Origin: Gamarada debralockiae
Lineage: Eukaryota > Ascomycota > Leotiomycetes > Helotiales > Hyphodiscaceae
DNA length: 13,685 nt
Assembly (NCBI GenBank): GCA_002803225.1
Contig: NXFV01000478.1
Coordinates: 1 to 13,685 of the forward strand
Reading direction: 5' to 3'
Each line of letters begins with the position of its first letter. The stretch's first letter is position 1. The position numbers were made by a program, and so were the translations under genes. Below the pieces are notes generated by a model. That model saw only the letters and a program-made list of their open reading frames with translations. It ran no database searches and was not told where the DNA came from. Positions 1-9,138 of this stretch are shown here, in pieces.

Positions 1-295
1 AATTTATCTCATTCGCTGGTAGTCAACAGCCTCGATCTTAGTGCATAAAGCTGTGCGAAGAGACGATATTTCAGGCTGTACAAGAACAATGTGAAGAAAT
101 TCGAGTCGTGGTAAACAAGAGTTCGAGTGTTAGTTTTGCCCATTTACCTAAGTATCATCCGTTAGGAGTTCCCTGTCGCAGGTGCTTGCTTCGTCAAACA
201 TAACTTCTCGAGAGCTGCAGGTCAAATACCTGGAGCGATACCTTGAAGAGCTTGACCTAGGCTCTCCAGCTGCAAATCAATGTGCAGGAGGTTAG
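1..295 (+). CDS. 3' end of an unrecognised gene (partial, two exons)
   Basis: Two open segments join in phase 0 across a plausible intron. The first runs from an acceptor-like TTAG at about 41-43 to 110 and reads CIKLCEETIFQAVQEQCEEI and on. An intron of 71 nt at 111-181 has donor GTAAAC and acceptor CGCAG. The second exon, 182-295, reads ...SRELQVKYLERYLEELDLGS and ends at TAG 293-295. Both segments look like amphipathic, charged helices, and the splice preserves frame, which argues for coding sequence. The start lies outside the window and bases 1-43 would be intron. I do not recognise the family. The intron could also be retained, giving a different tail that stops at about 202. There is no homology to lean on, so confidence is moderate to low. 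Confidence 0.4.
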
Positions 296-1166
296 ACTTA
301 TTCGTACATCCGTTCCTGATTGCTGTACTACATCATCACTGCTTGAGTATCTCTTGGCTGCGTCTGCGTGAGAACCTACCTCGTGGTGGGAGATGCTCTA
401 TGTGTCCTGTCCGTATTCTGGCTGTCCTATTTGGCTATCAGTTATAACAGCAGGTTGTTAAACCTGAATTCTAACCTGCACGAGATCTGTTTATGTTCGG
501 AAAGGTGAGCAAGGCTGCTTTATCGGCAATACTGGGTGGGCTAAGGTGAGTAAGAGTGAGGAGAATGTGGGAAGCAGGTGAGCAATGGTAACAGGACCTA
601 GACTAGTAAGGCAGGGGACTTTGTTTCGAGCCCTCGGCTAAAACTGCTAACTCCAGCTGGAATTAGAAAAAGTTCAGGGAACGCTTTAGGGAGCCAATTT
701 TGGATCCCTTCCCATTGGGAAGAGGATGGGGCTAAGGTTCATAGCAACATACAATTCTCTTACAATACTAGACTTGGCACAAAGCAAATATTTGGATCCC
801 TTTGCGACGAAAAGCTATCCTTTTCGGATTTACGAGCGTATGCAAAGGCGGATGTACGAACGGCCATAGATAGATTTAGCGCTGACACGCCATATTTCCT
901 AATCAGCACTAACAGCCCAATGCTTGATTCAACAATCCAGCCATGTATATATTAATGATTGAATTCCCTTACCATTCAAATTTACACTGCCCGCTCTCGA
1001 AGTGACTTCTTCATATTCTGTTAAATCACACTTCACAAAAGCACCTCTTTTCAAGCCCAGACTCGACTTATCAGCACAGCACTACACTACCACGACCGCA
1101 GCCCTTCTCTTTCCAGATTTCTACCTAACTTTCACATCAATCCCAGTCCGTCCACTCGATGCCAAC
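296..1166. other. Intergenic spacer and promoter region of the DUF1993 gene
   Basis: No reading frame here looks coding. The stretch holds three GGTGAG motifs (504, 545 and 577), two copies of TTTGGATCCCTT (699 and 791), a small hairpin TTCCC-att-GGGAA at 709-721, and a TATA-like run near 945. The last 150 bases before the DUF1993 start are rich in C and T, as in many filamentous-fungal 5' leaders. An upstream in-frame ATG at 1002 would add 55 residues. They are low-complexity and unlike the family, so I treat that part as leader. Confidence 0.5.
945..954 (+). promoter_or_regulatory. TATA-like element upstream of the DUF1993 gene
   Basis: The run TATATATTAA lies about 215 bases before the chosen ATG at 1167, and a pyrimidine-rich leader follows it. 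The position would suit a fungal core promoter with a leader of about 170-190 nt. AT-rich runs of this kind occur by chance, so this is suggestive only. Confidence 0.25.
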
Positions 1167-1800
1167 ATGTCTTCCCTTTATAACCAATCCATCCCTGTAA
1201 TGATCAAGTACCTCAACAATCTGTCCAAAATCCTTGACAAGGCCGTCGCTTATGCCGACGAAAAGGGCATGAAGCATGATGAGATATTGGCTTTTAGGTT
1301 AAGAGAGGACATGAGACCGTAAGTGTATTCTCGCTTCTTACAGATTACATGCACTATTGTGCTATGCTTTGGATCCCTTTGTCCCTTCAGCTACATTGAG
1401 ACTGACTTTCCTCCTTCCTTTGGGTAGTCTTCCCTACCAAGTCCAGTCGATGTCCAACACCGCCAAATTTTTCTGTGTCCGTGTCCTCTCACTCCCAGAC
1501 ATCACTCTCGACGACAATGAGTCAACGTTTCCGGAGCTCCAGTCTCGTATCACCCGCACAATCGATATCCTCCGATCTGTTGACCAGTCGAGCCTAGATA
1601 AGAATAAGGTCGCTAAGGAGCCGGTGATAATGGAGACGAAGATGGGAAATTTCCGATTTGAGAGCGGGCAGACATATTTGAGCGAATATGCAATTCCGAA
1701 CTTTCATTTCCACCTGACAACGGCATATTGTATTTTGAGGCATCTGGGGGTACCAATAGGAGCCTTTGATTATCTGGGAGATGTTTTTCATAAGATTTAG
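1167..1800 (+). CDS. DUF1993 family protein (two exons, intact)
   Basis: Exon 1 is 1167-1318, the intron is 1319-1427 (109 nt) and exon 2 is 1428-1800. The product is 174 residues, about the usual length of this family. The donor is GTAAGT; a branch site ACTGAC at 1401 and a pyrimidine tract lead to acceptor GGGTAG. The splice restores the frame and rebuilds the conserved stretch DMRPLPYQVQ. Family marks visible are the N-terminus MSSLYNQSIPVMIKYLNNLS, a later STFPELQSRI segment, and the C-terminal block PNFHFHLTTAYCILRHLGVP followed by IGAFDYLG. The short helical fold resembles DinB-like bundles; no biochemical role is established. No signal peptide or membrane segment is seen, so a cytosolic location is likely. 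The ATG at 1167 has A at -3 (CCAACATGT). Nothing suggests damage. Confidence 0.9.
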
Positions 1801-2279
1801 GTTGTCCTCTCTGGACTAGGCAGTTGAAATATATTATTGTGCAATCAAGTCTATAGTATATAACTTGCTCTAGGCGTCCAATGGTTTTCGAGCCACTAGG
1901 ACTTAGTAAGCGGAGGTGAGATAGTGAAGACTGCACGTGAATGGCAGGGGAGATAGGTGAGCGCGAGGTGAGGCAAAGGGTGAGCAAAGCGGCGAGGGTT
2001 CAGGTGCGCTATGGCTTGCGAACACAGACAAGTCGGTTAGGATTGCGATGATATAACAGTTAAATCAGCTAGGGAGCCTGGGGAAAGGGCTTGCGGTTGC
2101 CTTGTTTGGAGGTCATGCTAGATAACTTGCGATTGGTTCATCCTTAGTGCTTCAGCTCCTCGAGCCTTCGTCCACAGCCTCATTAGTTTTCAGCTCATTT
2201 TCGCCGCTCAACCGTCACAAAAGTCTCCAAAATCCAGAATCATTTAATCCGAGGTCACTTTTCCCAACTCTACAATCAA
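1801..2279. other. Intergenic spacer and promoter region of the ankyrin gene
   Basis: No coding frame is convincing; overlapping frames on both strands are low-complexity. The first 100 bases are probably the DUF1993 3' UTR. Four GGTGAG motifs cluster at 1915-1985, matching the cluster upstream of the DUF1993 gene. The final 100 bases before 2280 are CT-rich and leader-like. Confidence 0.5.
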
Positions 2280-5200
2280 ATGGCCGAGACTCTTGGTGTT
2301 GTGGCCAGTTTCGTAAGTGTTGTGCAGCTGTTGGGCTGTATCCAGCAGCTGCGGACATTTTACAAATCTGTACGCGATATCCCCGAGGATCTGAAGTCTA
2401 CACTAGATGAGATTGAAGTTTTCAGAGAATTCATCTCCCAGATAGCTACTACTGATGGAAATACTTCCCTAGTCTCGAGATCAAGGATGCTTCAGGCTAG
2501 CCTCGATCGCTGTGAAGCAGCCACTTCTGCTTTAGAAGCCATGACAACCCGAATCATAGAGCCTGTAAATAGGAAGAGCAATTTACGCCCTGGGTACTTA
2601 TTGAAAGCTGTTTTAAAGAAGGACCAGATGAAAGAAATGAAAGAGAAGATGGATTCAGCAAGGAATATGCTCCATCTGGCTATCACATGTTATAATACGT
2701 AAGATTGGTCCTTAGTTGGAGATCAGACCAGTGTGCTAAAGAACCTTAGGATGATACACCAAGAAAATTTGCGTATGCAACAAGATCTGATGCTCCTGTT
2801 GAAACAGGGGCCGCTCTTGCTTTCGGTTACAGCAACAGCTTCCACTGACGGCCTGGATCTCACACCAGCCAAAAATGAACGCGCAAAACGAGTGGTGGCA
2901 GGGCATCGCCAACTACACCGGGAAGAATTATGCCGTCTGAAAAGGTGCTGTTGCACGTGTCACGATACCGTGTCGCTGCAGACTCGATTGTGGCCTCTGA
3001 AACTCTCTTCGTCATCTTGGTTTTGGAGAGAATGCAACAAGTCATCTTGCAGAAATGCAAAGAATGCGTCCATTTGGGTCAGTTTAACCCAAATCGGAAT
3101 TCGGAGGGCTGTCTGTATTAGTTTGGATGTTATGTTCAATTCTCATGAATCATATATAACACCTTCATTAAGTTTTCAGAGAGTTGTAAGACGCACGTCT
3201 CCTGGCTTTCAGTTACTCTGGGAGCTTGAAACTGGACAGAGGAATGATTGGAACAGAGCAAAGCATGATCTTTTAGAGTTATTTGAAACTGGGAAAGCTT
3301 CTCCTCGAGACATTGATCCTGACGGCCAGACTTGGCTGGAGGTATGTTCGGCGGTCACTTGTCCTCATGGGATATGCTGAACTGTGATTAGAAATTATTG
3401 CACGTTCCTTGGCACAGCGGCGACAGGGACATCCAGTTCTCCTTATTCTACATGCTGGCTCAAATAGGTACTCAAATCAACACGCCAAGGTAAATGAGCA
3501 TAAGGAGGTCAGAAACGATCGGTAAATGAAAAATTATTTAACACGTGCCTAGGTTGCTTTACCAGTCCGTGAGATGGATTGGAGAAGGGCCACATATGGC
3601 TTTACTTGACGATCTCTTATATTTTCGATTCGATGCCTCCGAAATCGAGGCCCCATCATTTTCACTCTGGCCACAACCCTGTTCACCACACTGGCGTGGA
3701 GCAGATATAGTCCCGGATCCGTTTTTTATTGATTGGATCTCGAAGAACTTGGAGGTCTGCCCTGGTAAGTTAGACACTATTTATTGTGAGGATTGAACTA
3801 ATATCTATATGGGGTTCGCTGGAATGAGTCCTCTTCTGGAAGCAGTTCTCATTGAATCGAATGATGAAGTGAAAAAACGACTCGCACAATTTCCCATCGA
3901 CGATCAAGACAATCTCTTGGGCCTTTCTGCTTTACATCTAGCCGTCTCTCGTCCACAGCACCTTGAGATTATATTAGAATCAGGTGCCGACGTCGATGCT
4001 AGAGATCGCCACGGCATCACACCTCTCATGTACGCAACTGCAACAGGTAACTTTATGGTAGCGATACGTTTGCTGGATGCCGGAGCAGATCCTTACCTAG
4101 AAGACACTCTGCTGCAACGAAACTGCATGCATTACGCAAGAGCTCGAGGACACTGGGATACAGTTTTGGAAATTCTAGACTACATTCGCCGTTCTCCGAA
4201 GATCTCAAAAGCTGTCCTTTGCAGCTGGCTAACATTTGGACTGCTTCTCTGGGTCTATGATGATTATAACCATAACAAGGACCCAAATCACTTTCAACGT
4301 CTTCTAGACTGGGGAGCAGATCCGAATGTTACACATCGTGGTGGTAGCGATATCTTCTCCGAAACCGTTGCCCATAAGGTCAATAACGCAGTCGAGCTGA
4401 AAAGCCTTATCTCACATGGATTCAACAAATTCAGTCATCTAGATAGCGAAGGAGCCCACGCTCTAATTTCGTTATCTAACGAGAAATATGACTTCCCTGA
4501 TCCTAGCGTTTTGGAATTACTGCTCAGTGGAGGAAGTGCTATTAACCACCGGAACCACAATGGACACACGTCGTTGCATGTGATCGTTCAACAACTTCGG
4601 ATGCCCCTTCATAGGACCGAAAAAGATTGGTACAACGAAAAGCGATCACGGACCCTCGACTGCATAAGAGTTCTTCTGAACAAAGGAGCAAATCCGTCTA
4701 TTGGAGATTACTGTAAATGCTATTGCTCGCGGTTGGACTGTACGCCATCCCATCTCATGTTAAAGGGGGGGCATGATTCAATTTTCAGTCACAGAAACGA
4801 TATCTGGGCTCTCGAGTATCTTGATATAGTGAAAGAAACCAGTGGTTCGGAAACAGCAAAGTACTGCCTATTGGATATACTGCGAGTACTTAAGTTCCAA
4901 GACTTAGACTTGACTCATACCTGTAGGCGGGAGAATAGTTCATCCCTCAATTACTTAAAGTGTAACATGGAGGACGAGGAAATCGAAGAAATACAGAACG
5001 AGGAAATGGACATAATTGAAACTCTAGAGCAGGAGATGCAAGAAGTTGAGAAGTCACTTGGGGATGACTTTGAGGAGCAGCTGCTGACTGCGATTTCTCT
5101 ACCGTTGATCAAGGCCAAGGTGGATAGTAGAGATACATCTTCCAACTATAAGGTAGAATGCCCCAGGTTTTTCAAATGCGAAGAGAAAATCCAACTAATG

Positions 5201-5511
5201 ATAACTCTTAGGTCGATGGTTTCAAGGAGCGCTATCAGATTGATCAATGGAGAGACAAGTTCGTTGAGACTGTATACTTAGACTACAGCTCTACCACCAA
5301 ACAAATGGATACGATGGGACTTAGTGAATATGTTGATTGGGTAGAACATAAGCATTCAAAACCCCGAAAAGAGAAAAGGCCAGATGACGAGTGGTACAAG
5401 AAACGAATCGGCTGGATTTCGAGACTTCGAACTGTGGAGGAAGAGGCTGAAAAAGCGAGTAAAAAGGCAGCAATGCCCGATCCGCCTAGGTTGTTGATAA
5501 CCAGTATTTAA
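2280..5511 (+). CDS. Ankyrin-repeat protein with fungal STAND/HeLo-like N-terminal domain (six exons)
   Basis: Proposed exons are 2280-2698, 2750-3341, 3392-3489, 3553-3764, 3813-5152 and 5212-5511, giving about 986 residues. The frame stays intact across all five junctions. Residues 1 to about 140 (MAETLGVVASFVSVVQLLG...) match the helical N-terminal domain of many fungal NLR/STAND-like proteins. A Cys cluster, CCCTCH, lies at about 206-211, and a conserved SPGFQLLWELE block begins at about 290. The stretch WIGEGPHMALLDDLL leads into ankyrin repeats at about 476-540 (ALHLAV, GADVDARDRHGITPLMYA), with more at about 620-780. An acidic coiled coil (EDEEIEEIQNEEMDIIETLE) precedes the last exon (DEWYKKRIGWISRL). 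I know this architecture from other ascomycetes, where it is uncharacterised; ankyrins suggest protein binding. No NTPase motif or signal peptide is seen. Introns 1, 2, 3 and 5 end in AG. The fourth, 3765-3812, ends in GG, so the gene may be impaired. Donor 5153 (GTAGAA) is weak; GTGGAT at about 5120 is an alternative. Confidence 0.75.
3765..3812 (+). other. Fourth intron of the ankyrin gene with a non-canonical GG end
   Basis: The donor is a perfect GTAAGT and a branch-like ACTAAT lies at about 3797. Phase and family similarity place the junction so that CP-G-FAGMSPLLE is read continuously. At that point the sequence reads TATATGG, then GGTTC, not TATATAG. The first downstream AG (3827-3828) puts the ankyrin exon out of frame. 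The AG at 3841-3842 restores frame but drops about ten conserved residues. If the intron is retained, the protein stops at TGA 3794-3796. Confidence 0.6.
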
Positions 5512-5995
5512 CGAGCAAAATACTTCATGCTCAACCCTGCCTAGCGATTCATCCGTGTCTTTCAGTGACTATCCGGGGTCACTGCAGCTGAGACACTAGA
5601 ACGTCCCTGTCATTGAGCACAGAATTTGACATCACATGTCCGACAAGGAACAATTCTGGCAACGAAAGCTCGGCTTACGACAACAATCTACTTACCAACG
5701 AAAGAGAGCTGTCTATATTGGTTAATACGGCAATTGTTTTGTAGGCCTCACTAGCTATGAGTCATGCAAGATGAATAGCGGAGGTTAGCAACGGCTAGGT
5801 GCGGGCAGGGCGATTAGCGGAGGTCGTAATACAGGATGGAAGAAAGAATCTATTTGTTTTATAGTAACTAAATATTTTCAGTGTGCGACAGTGACTCGGC
5901 CATGACCCAAGTGTTCTGATCAGTGACAGGAACCCAGACGTTCAGCATGTGTCTTGGGGAGTTATAAAAGTGAATGAACTGTTATAATAAAGTAT
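5512..5995. other. Intergenic spacer between convergent genes
   Basis: This lies between the ankyrin gene stop and the end of the minus-strand pseudogene. It contains a stem-loop at 5556-5595, two copies of AGCGGAGGT (near 5778 and 5815; a third copy is at about 1910), and AATAAA near 5986. No coding frame is supported. Confidence 0.5.
5556..5595 (+). other. Stem-loop in the 3' flank of the ankyrin gene
   Basis: A 7-bp perfect inverted repeat, CAGTGAC (5563-5569) and GTCACTG (5578-5584), encloses an 8-nt loop. An outer pair, TGTCT (5556-5560) and AGACA (5591-5595), extends it with internal asymmetry. It begins 45 nt after the stop codon, so it would fall in the 3' UTR. Its function is unknown and chance remains possible. 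Confidence 0.35.
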
Positions 5996-6685
5996 TCATG
6001 TGTTTACCAGTTCGAAATCTCTGGCGGCCTCTTGTAAAAATACGTACCATAAATCTCGATTACCCATCATAGCTTGGTAGAAGCCAGCTCCAACCATATG
6101 TGATGCTATCTTCATCCAGCCGACATCTTCTTCAGTGCAACCGTCGATTGGTTCGTGAACGTCATCCTCTCCTGCACCAACATCTCTAACAATAGAGGTG
6201 AGCTCACTTAAGGGCTTCCAATTGGCATCGACAAAGTTCATATAGCCCACGCCATCCAGGTCCAGTTCAGGTGGTTGTGGAGCGTCATAGACTATGCTTT
6301 TCAAAGCACCCTCGTCTACTTGGATAAAGTAGGTATAACGTGGAATGCCATAAATTCTATAACGATGATCTTCGACCCGTGGCTGTTCGGTTTTCAGAGC
6401 CTCAGGGGCCCACTGCTTAAAGCAGGAGCGAAGCTAGTCCTTGGACGTACCGTTGAGCGTGGCGCAGTCCTCGACGAATGTCCACACGAGACTGTCTGCT
6501 AGTTCAGGCGTATCAGATTCAGCGATATCGGCGCGAAATTGCTAAACGATAAACTGTTTGAAGCGAGTCCATCCTTCGTCGTCGTCGTAGGTGCAACGGT
6601 AAATGACCCAGCCCCATTTGTCATGCTTGTTATTTTTGAGGCAATCGAAAATCACCCGCTGTGGGGACGGTAAAGACATGGCCAT
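5996..6685 (-). pseudogene. Uncharacterised ascomycete family (WGWVIYRCTY...), two in-frame TAG stops
   Basis: The minus strand holds one uninterrupted 230-codon frame from ATG at 6685 (context AAGGCCATGG) to TGA at 5998-5996, broken only by TAG at 6544-6542 (codon 48) and TAG at 6436-6434 (codon 84). Conserved stretches run through both breaks: KWGWVIYRCTYDDDEGW early, then LRSCFKQWAP, then YTYFIQVDEGALKSIV, and near the end DGCTEEDVGWMK and DLWYVF. I recognise these as the marks of a multi-copy fungal family of unknown function, about 200-250 residues long, cytosolic by composition. No intron I could draw removes either stop and keeps frame. Both stops fit C-to-T change of CAG, or G-to-A of TGG, as RIP produces (inference). 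A longer upstream extension to 6877 is low-complexity and unlikely to be coding. The alternative is a sequencing or strain-specific allele. Confidence 0.75.
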
Positions 6686-7410
6686 GGCCTTAGATGTCGA
6701 TGACGTGAATCGTTGAGCGCGTAATTGTGTGAGTGAATGTGGCCATTTGCCTTGGCACGACCATACAGCAGATGACGGGACCAAAGAGCATGACTTGAAG
6801 GGTTGTTGTAGAAGTGAACGCTCAATTGTGGACGCCCGGATGGGGGTGACCATTGAACGGGACCTCAAGTGACACAAGGATTTTCAGCTGCTGTGATGGA
6901 TTTGTTGTTTGTTGTTAGGTTTCGTTCGAGGAGGAAAGAGGGACGTTTATACTGTATGTCGGAGAGACGCGCTAGGCCGCAAGCTGGATTGTTCCCGGCG
7001 CAAGTATCGGCTAAAATCCAAAGCTGGTTGCCAGCTAATCTTTATTCAGCATAGCGCTAAATGACGTCCCAAGCCGCAGCCTCCCTTGCGATTCCCCAAC
7101 TTTTTGTCTCCATCCACAAGTCGGCATTCCCAGCACCCATGTTGAGCCGATCAGTGCGACTTATACGTTCTCTCGATGGGCTAGTCTTAGATGTGAGTAG
7201 TTCCGGGGGCGGGATGCCGCGTTCGCGAAATGACAAAAATAGTAATGGTTTGCCGCTGCCATATTTCATCCCAAACTCTAGCGCATTCATCATCCATCAC
7301 CCATCACCCCACGTCTGGCGCTGTATCTCTGACTCTTCTATCCACCCTCGTCCGTTTCAAACGCAGCGACAACATATATCCACTTCTTACCCCTCCTCCT
7401 TCCAGTCGAT
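6686..7410. other. Spacer between two divergent pseudogenes
   Basis: This would hold the promoters of both flanking pseudogenes, which point away from each other. I see no supported gene. Frames at 6869-7054, 7061-7513 and 7293-7057 (minus) have no recognisable domain. The last 150 bases before 7411 are CT-rich with CATCA/CATCACC repeats, as in a fungal leader. Confidence 0.45.
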
Positions 7411-8289
7411 ATGGCCCCTCGTCAAGGAAAATCAAACACCAGACAGGTTCAGCGGCAACCTTCACTGCCAAAAGACCAAGGTAAGCCATTCGTCCCGTTA
7501 CTGCGTACTTTGACTGATTATTGATACGGAAGCGGCCTCAAGGTATCAAGAAGGAACGACCACGGCTATCTTCTCGTTTACGAACGGTCAACTCGAAAAG
7601 CTTAAGCCTTTCGTTAGCGAGGTTACAGATACTTTTACGTCCTATTTCATGGCCACCTGACAGATGTACTTCCCGTTTCTAACGTGCGAGGTAAAGTGCG
7701 GTGCCGCGGCACTTGATGTTGCAGGTCAACAGAATGCTCACAGCATAACCCTTGTCGTGAGAGGTGTTGTGGAACTCTTTAGGCTTGTGAAGCGCGAGAA
7801 AGAGCTGCATCGAGAAATCCCCGCATTTTCAATCTCGCACGATGATAGCACGGTGGGATCTATGGCCACTACGCTCTAATCGATGGGAGCAAGACTACCT
7901 TCTATCGCCACCCGATCAAGAAGTTTGAGCGAAGAAGGCACATACAAGTGGACTTCTTACAAATTCACCAAAAACGTCTACGATATATGGATGCCAACTC
8001 ACTTGAAAAAAATCAGTTCAGTTATCGAGTTGTCGCCCGATCTAGATTTTGAGGTCTCACAACAATCCGAACTGGGGGAATCCGGACTCTCACAGGGGTT
8101 GGAAAGCCATCATCTCTCTGACCAATCAAGCTATGATGCTGCATCTTTTTAGAGGATGCCGACGGTCAACCAAGCCGTGTTGCTTCGCGAGATGTCACCT
8201 CAGACACGTCCGTATCTCCTCAAAGAATCGAAGAGAGAGCATTCAAGAAGCCAAAGAAAAGGGGACGGGCTGCCGAATTGCAACAGTGA
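7411..8289 (+). pseudogene. DUF7924-like protein, internally deleted and frameshifted
   Basis: The first exon, 7411-7480 (MAPRQGKSNTRQVQRQPSLP and on), is followed by a good intron at 7481-7532 (GTAAGC...GGAAG). The next exon soon reads GQLEKLKPFVSEVTD and YFMAT, which is well inside the usual protein, so a large central part seems deleted near 7575-7595. TGA at 7658-7660 interrupts just before MYFPFLTCEVKCGAAALDV. The conserved core continues (RGVVELFRLVKREKELHREI). The frame slips near 7855, where IYGHYALIDGSKTTFYRHPI sits in another frame. It slips back near 7930-7945 before KFTKNVYDIWMPTHLKKI, and again at 8149-8152. The tail KKPKKRGRAAEL then ends at TGA 8287-8289. The family is large and fungal, of unknown function; the Glu and Lys of CEVKCG recall nuclease folds, but I cannot show that. 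Family name from memory, fairly sure. Confidence 0.8.
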
Positions 8290-8440
8290 ATGGTCTCTCC
8301 GGTCATAAGTCAACACTGATATATATTGTTTTGCTACAAAGGATTTCGGGAAAGCTGTACAATATAATGATAATATCGAATCAAATGAACACGCGATTTA
8401 TTACTTGCCGTTTGTTTTATGGTGTTTTGCCACATGCATC
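8290..8440. other. Spacer, no gene seen
   Basis: AT-rich sequence follows the pseudogene stop (TATATATTG, ACAATATAATGATAATATC). It may include the old 3' UTR. No coding signal was seen. Confidence 0.4.
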
Positions 8441-8569
8441 TCATCCCCTAATCTCCTGCTGTCCTTGCTGTGAAGGCCCGCTCTCCTCGTCCGTCCCTAC
8501 CTGCGTTGAGTGCTGAAGTTGCGCCACGAACTCCTTCACCCAGCCAGCAGACATGAAAGACTGGGACAT
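8441..8569 (-). pseudogene. Possible C-terminal coding remnant, unrecognised
   Basis: A minus-strand frame of 42 residues (MSQSFMSAGWVKEFVAQLQH and on, then a Glu/Gln/Ser-rich tail) ends at TGA 8443-8441. It looks more like a real protein end than chance translation: an amphipathic segment is followed by a polar tail. Upstream the frame continues only to a TAG near 8600, which could mark an acceptor (TCTTAG) or decay. I do not recognise the family. It may be the remnant of a transposon or of another multi-copy gene; the evidence is compositional only. Confidence 0.22.
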
Positions 8570-8792
8570 ACGTTCAGAACTCCAACAACATAATCTGAGC
8601 TAAGAAAAATCACGATAGGCACCGACACGTCCATCTCCCTTCCTTGCCACCCCCCACACTGCCATGCACTCCGTGGCTGACGCAATGCTCCAAGAGGCAT
8701 TAAGCTGAGTCCTGACGCATCCACTCTCCTTCCTAAACCATCTCCTCACAGATCAAGCTACGCAAGCTTCTTCTCTTTCCCCTGCATCCTGA

Positions 8793-8946
8793 TTCACATT
8801 ATCAAAGGGGACGAGCCAAGCGCTACCACAGCTCGTTCCTCTGGGGAACCTTGTCTCGGTAGCCAGACTCACATCACCATTAGTGGCAGGACAAGTTGAG
8901 CACCGCTACAGCTCCCTCCTCTGGGATGTCTTCCTGTTTTACCAGA
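8793..8946. repeat. Two diverged tandem units of about 75-79 bp
   Basis: Unit 1 (about 8793-8867) and unit 2 (about 8868-8946) share in order CACAT-ATCA/CACAT-ACCA, then a purine-rich GGACRAG segment, then CTACCACAGCTC against CGCTACAGCTC, then TCCTCTGGG, then a T/C-rich stretch, then CCAGA. Many substitutions and a few small indels separate them. The order of shared blocks makes chance unlikely. Confidence 0.5.
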
Positions 8947-9138
8947 TCACTGCCATGCTCAAGGAGGTGAGCTGCCTTGGTGTCACCTCGAGGCTGCCTC
9001 ACGTGGGCTGATCGACAGAATGCTCAGAGAAATCTGTCTAGTGCATGGGAGGTTGCCACTTTGCCGCGACATGATTCTGCCTTGCCCTGCCACACTTTGC
9101 ATGTATTTCCCAGCTATTCGGGGGGGAGGCCGAACCTT

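Noticed and set aside
600..640. tRNA-like B box (GTTTCGAGCC)
   Set aside because: No matching A box or cloverleaf could be built around it.
1613..1987. Minus-strand frame of 124 codons
   Set aside because: It overlaps the well-supported DUF1993 exon in antisense and shows no domain.
2699..2715. GTAAG...TTAG as a 17-nt intron
   Set aside because: Too short for the spliceosome, and it leads to a stop soon after. The 51-nt intron 2699-2749 has a branch-like GCTAAAG and keeps the frame.
6434..6547. Introns that would remove the two TAG codons of the minus-strand pseudogene
   Set aside because: Candidate donors (GTTTAG, GTACGT) with nearby AGs give out-of-frame joins or introns under 40 nt.
7057..7293. 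Minus-strand frame of 78 codons ending in a WGIAREAAAWDVI-like stretch
   Set aside because: Looks somewhat protein-like, but I recognise no family and it lies in the probable promoter region of two divergent genes.
8536..8724. Minus-strand frame of 62 codons
   Set aside because: Low-complexity, no motif; overlaps the other minus-strand remnant in a different frame.
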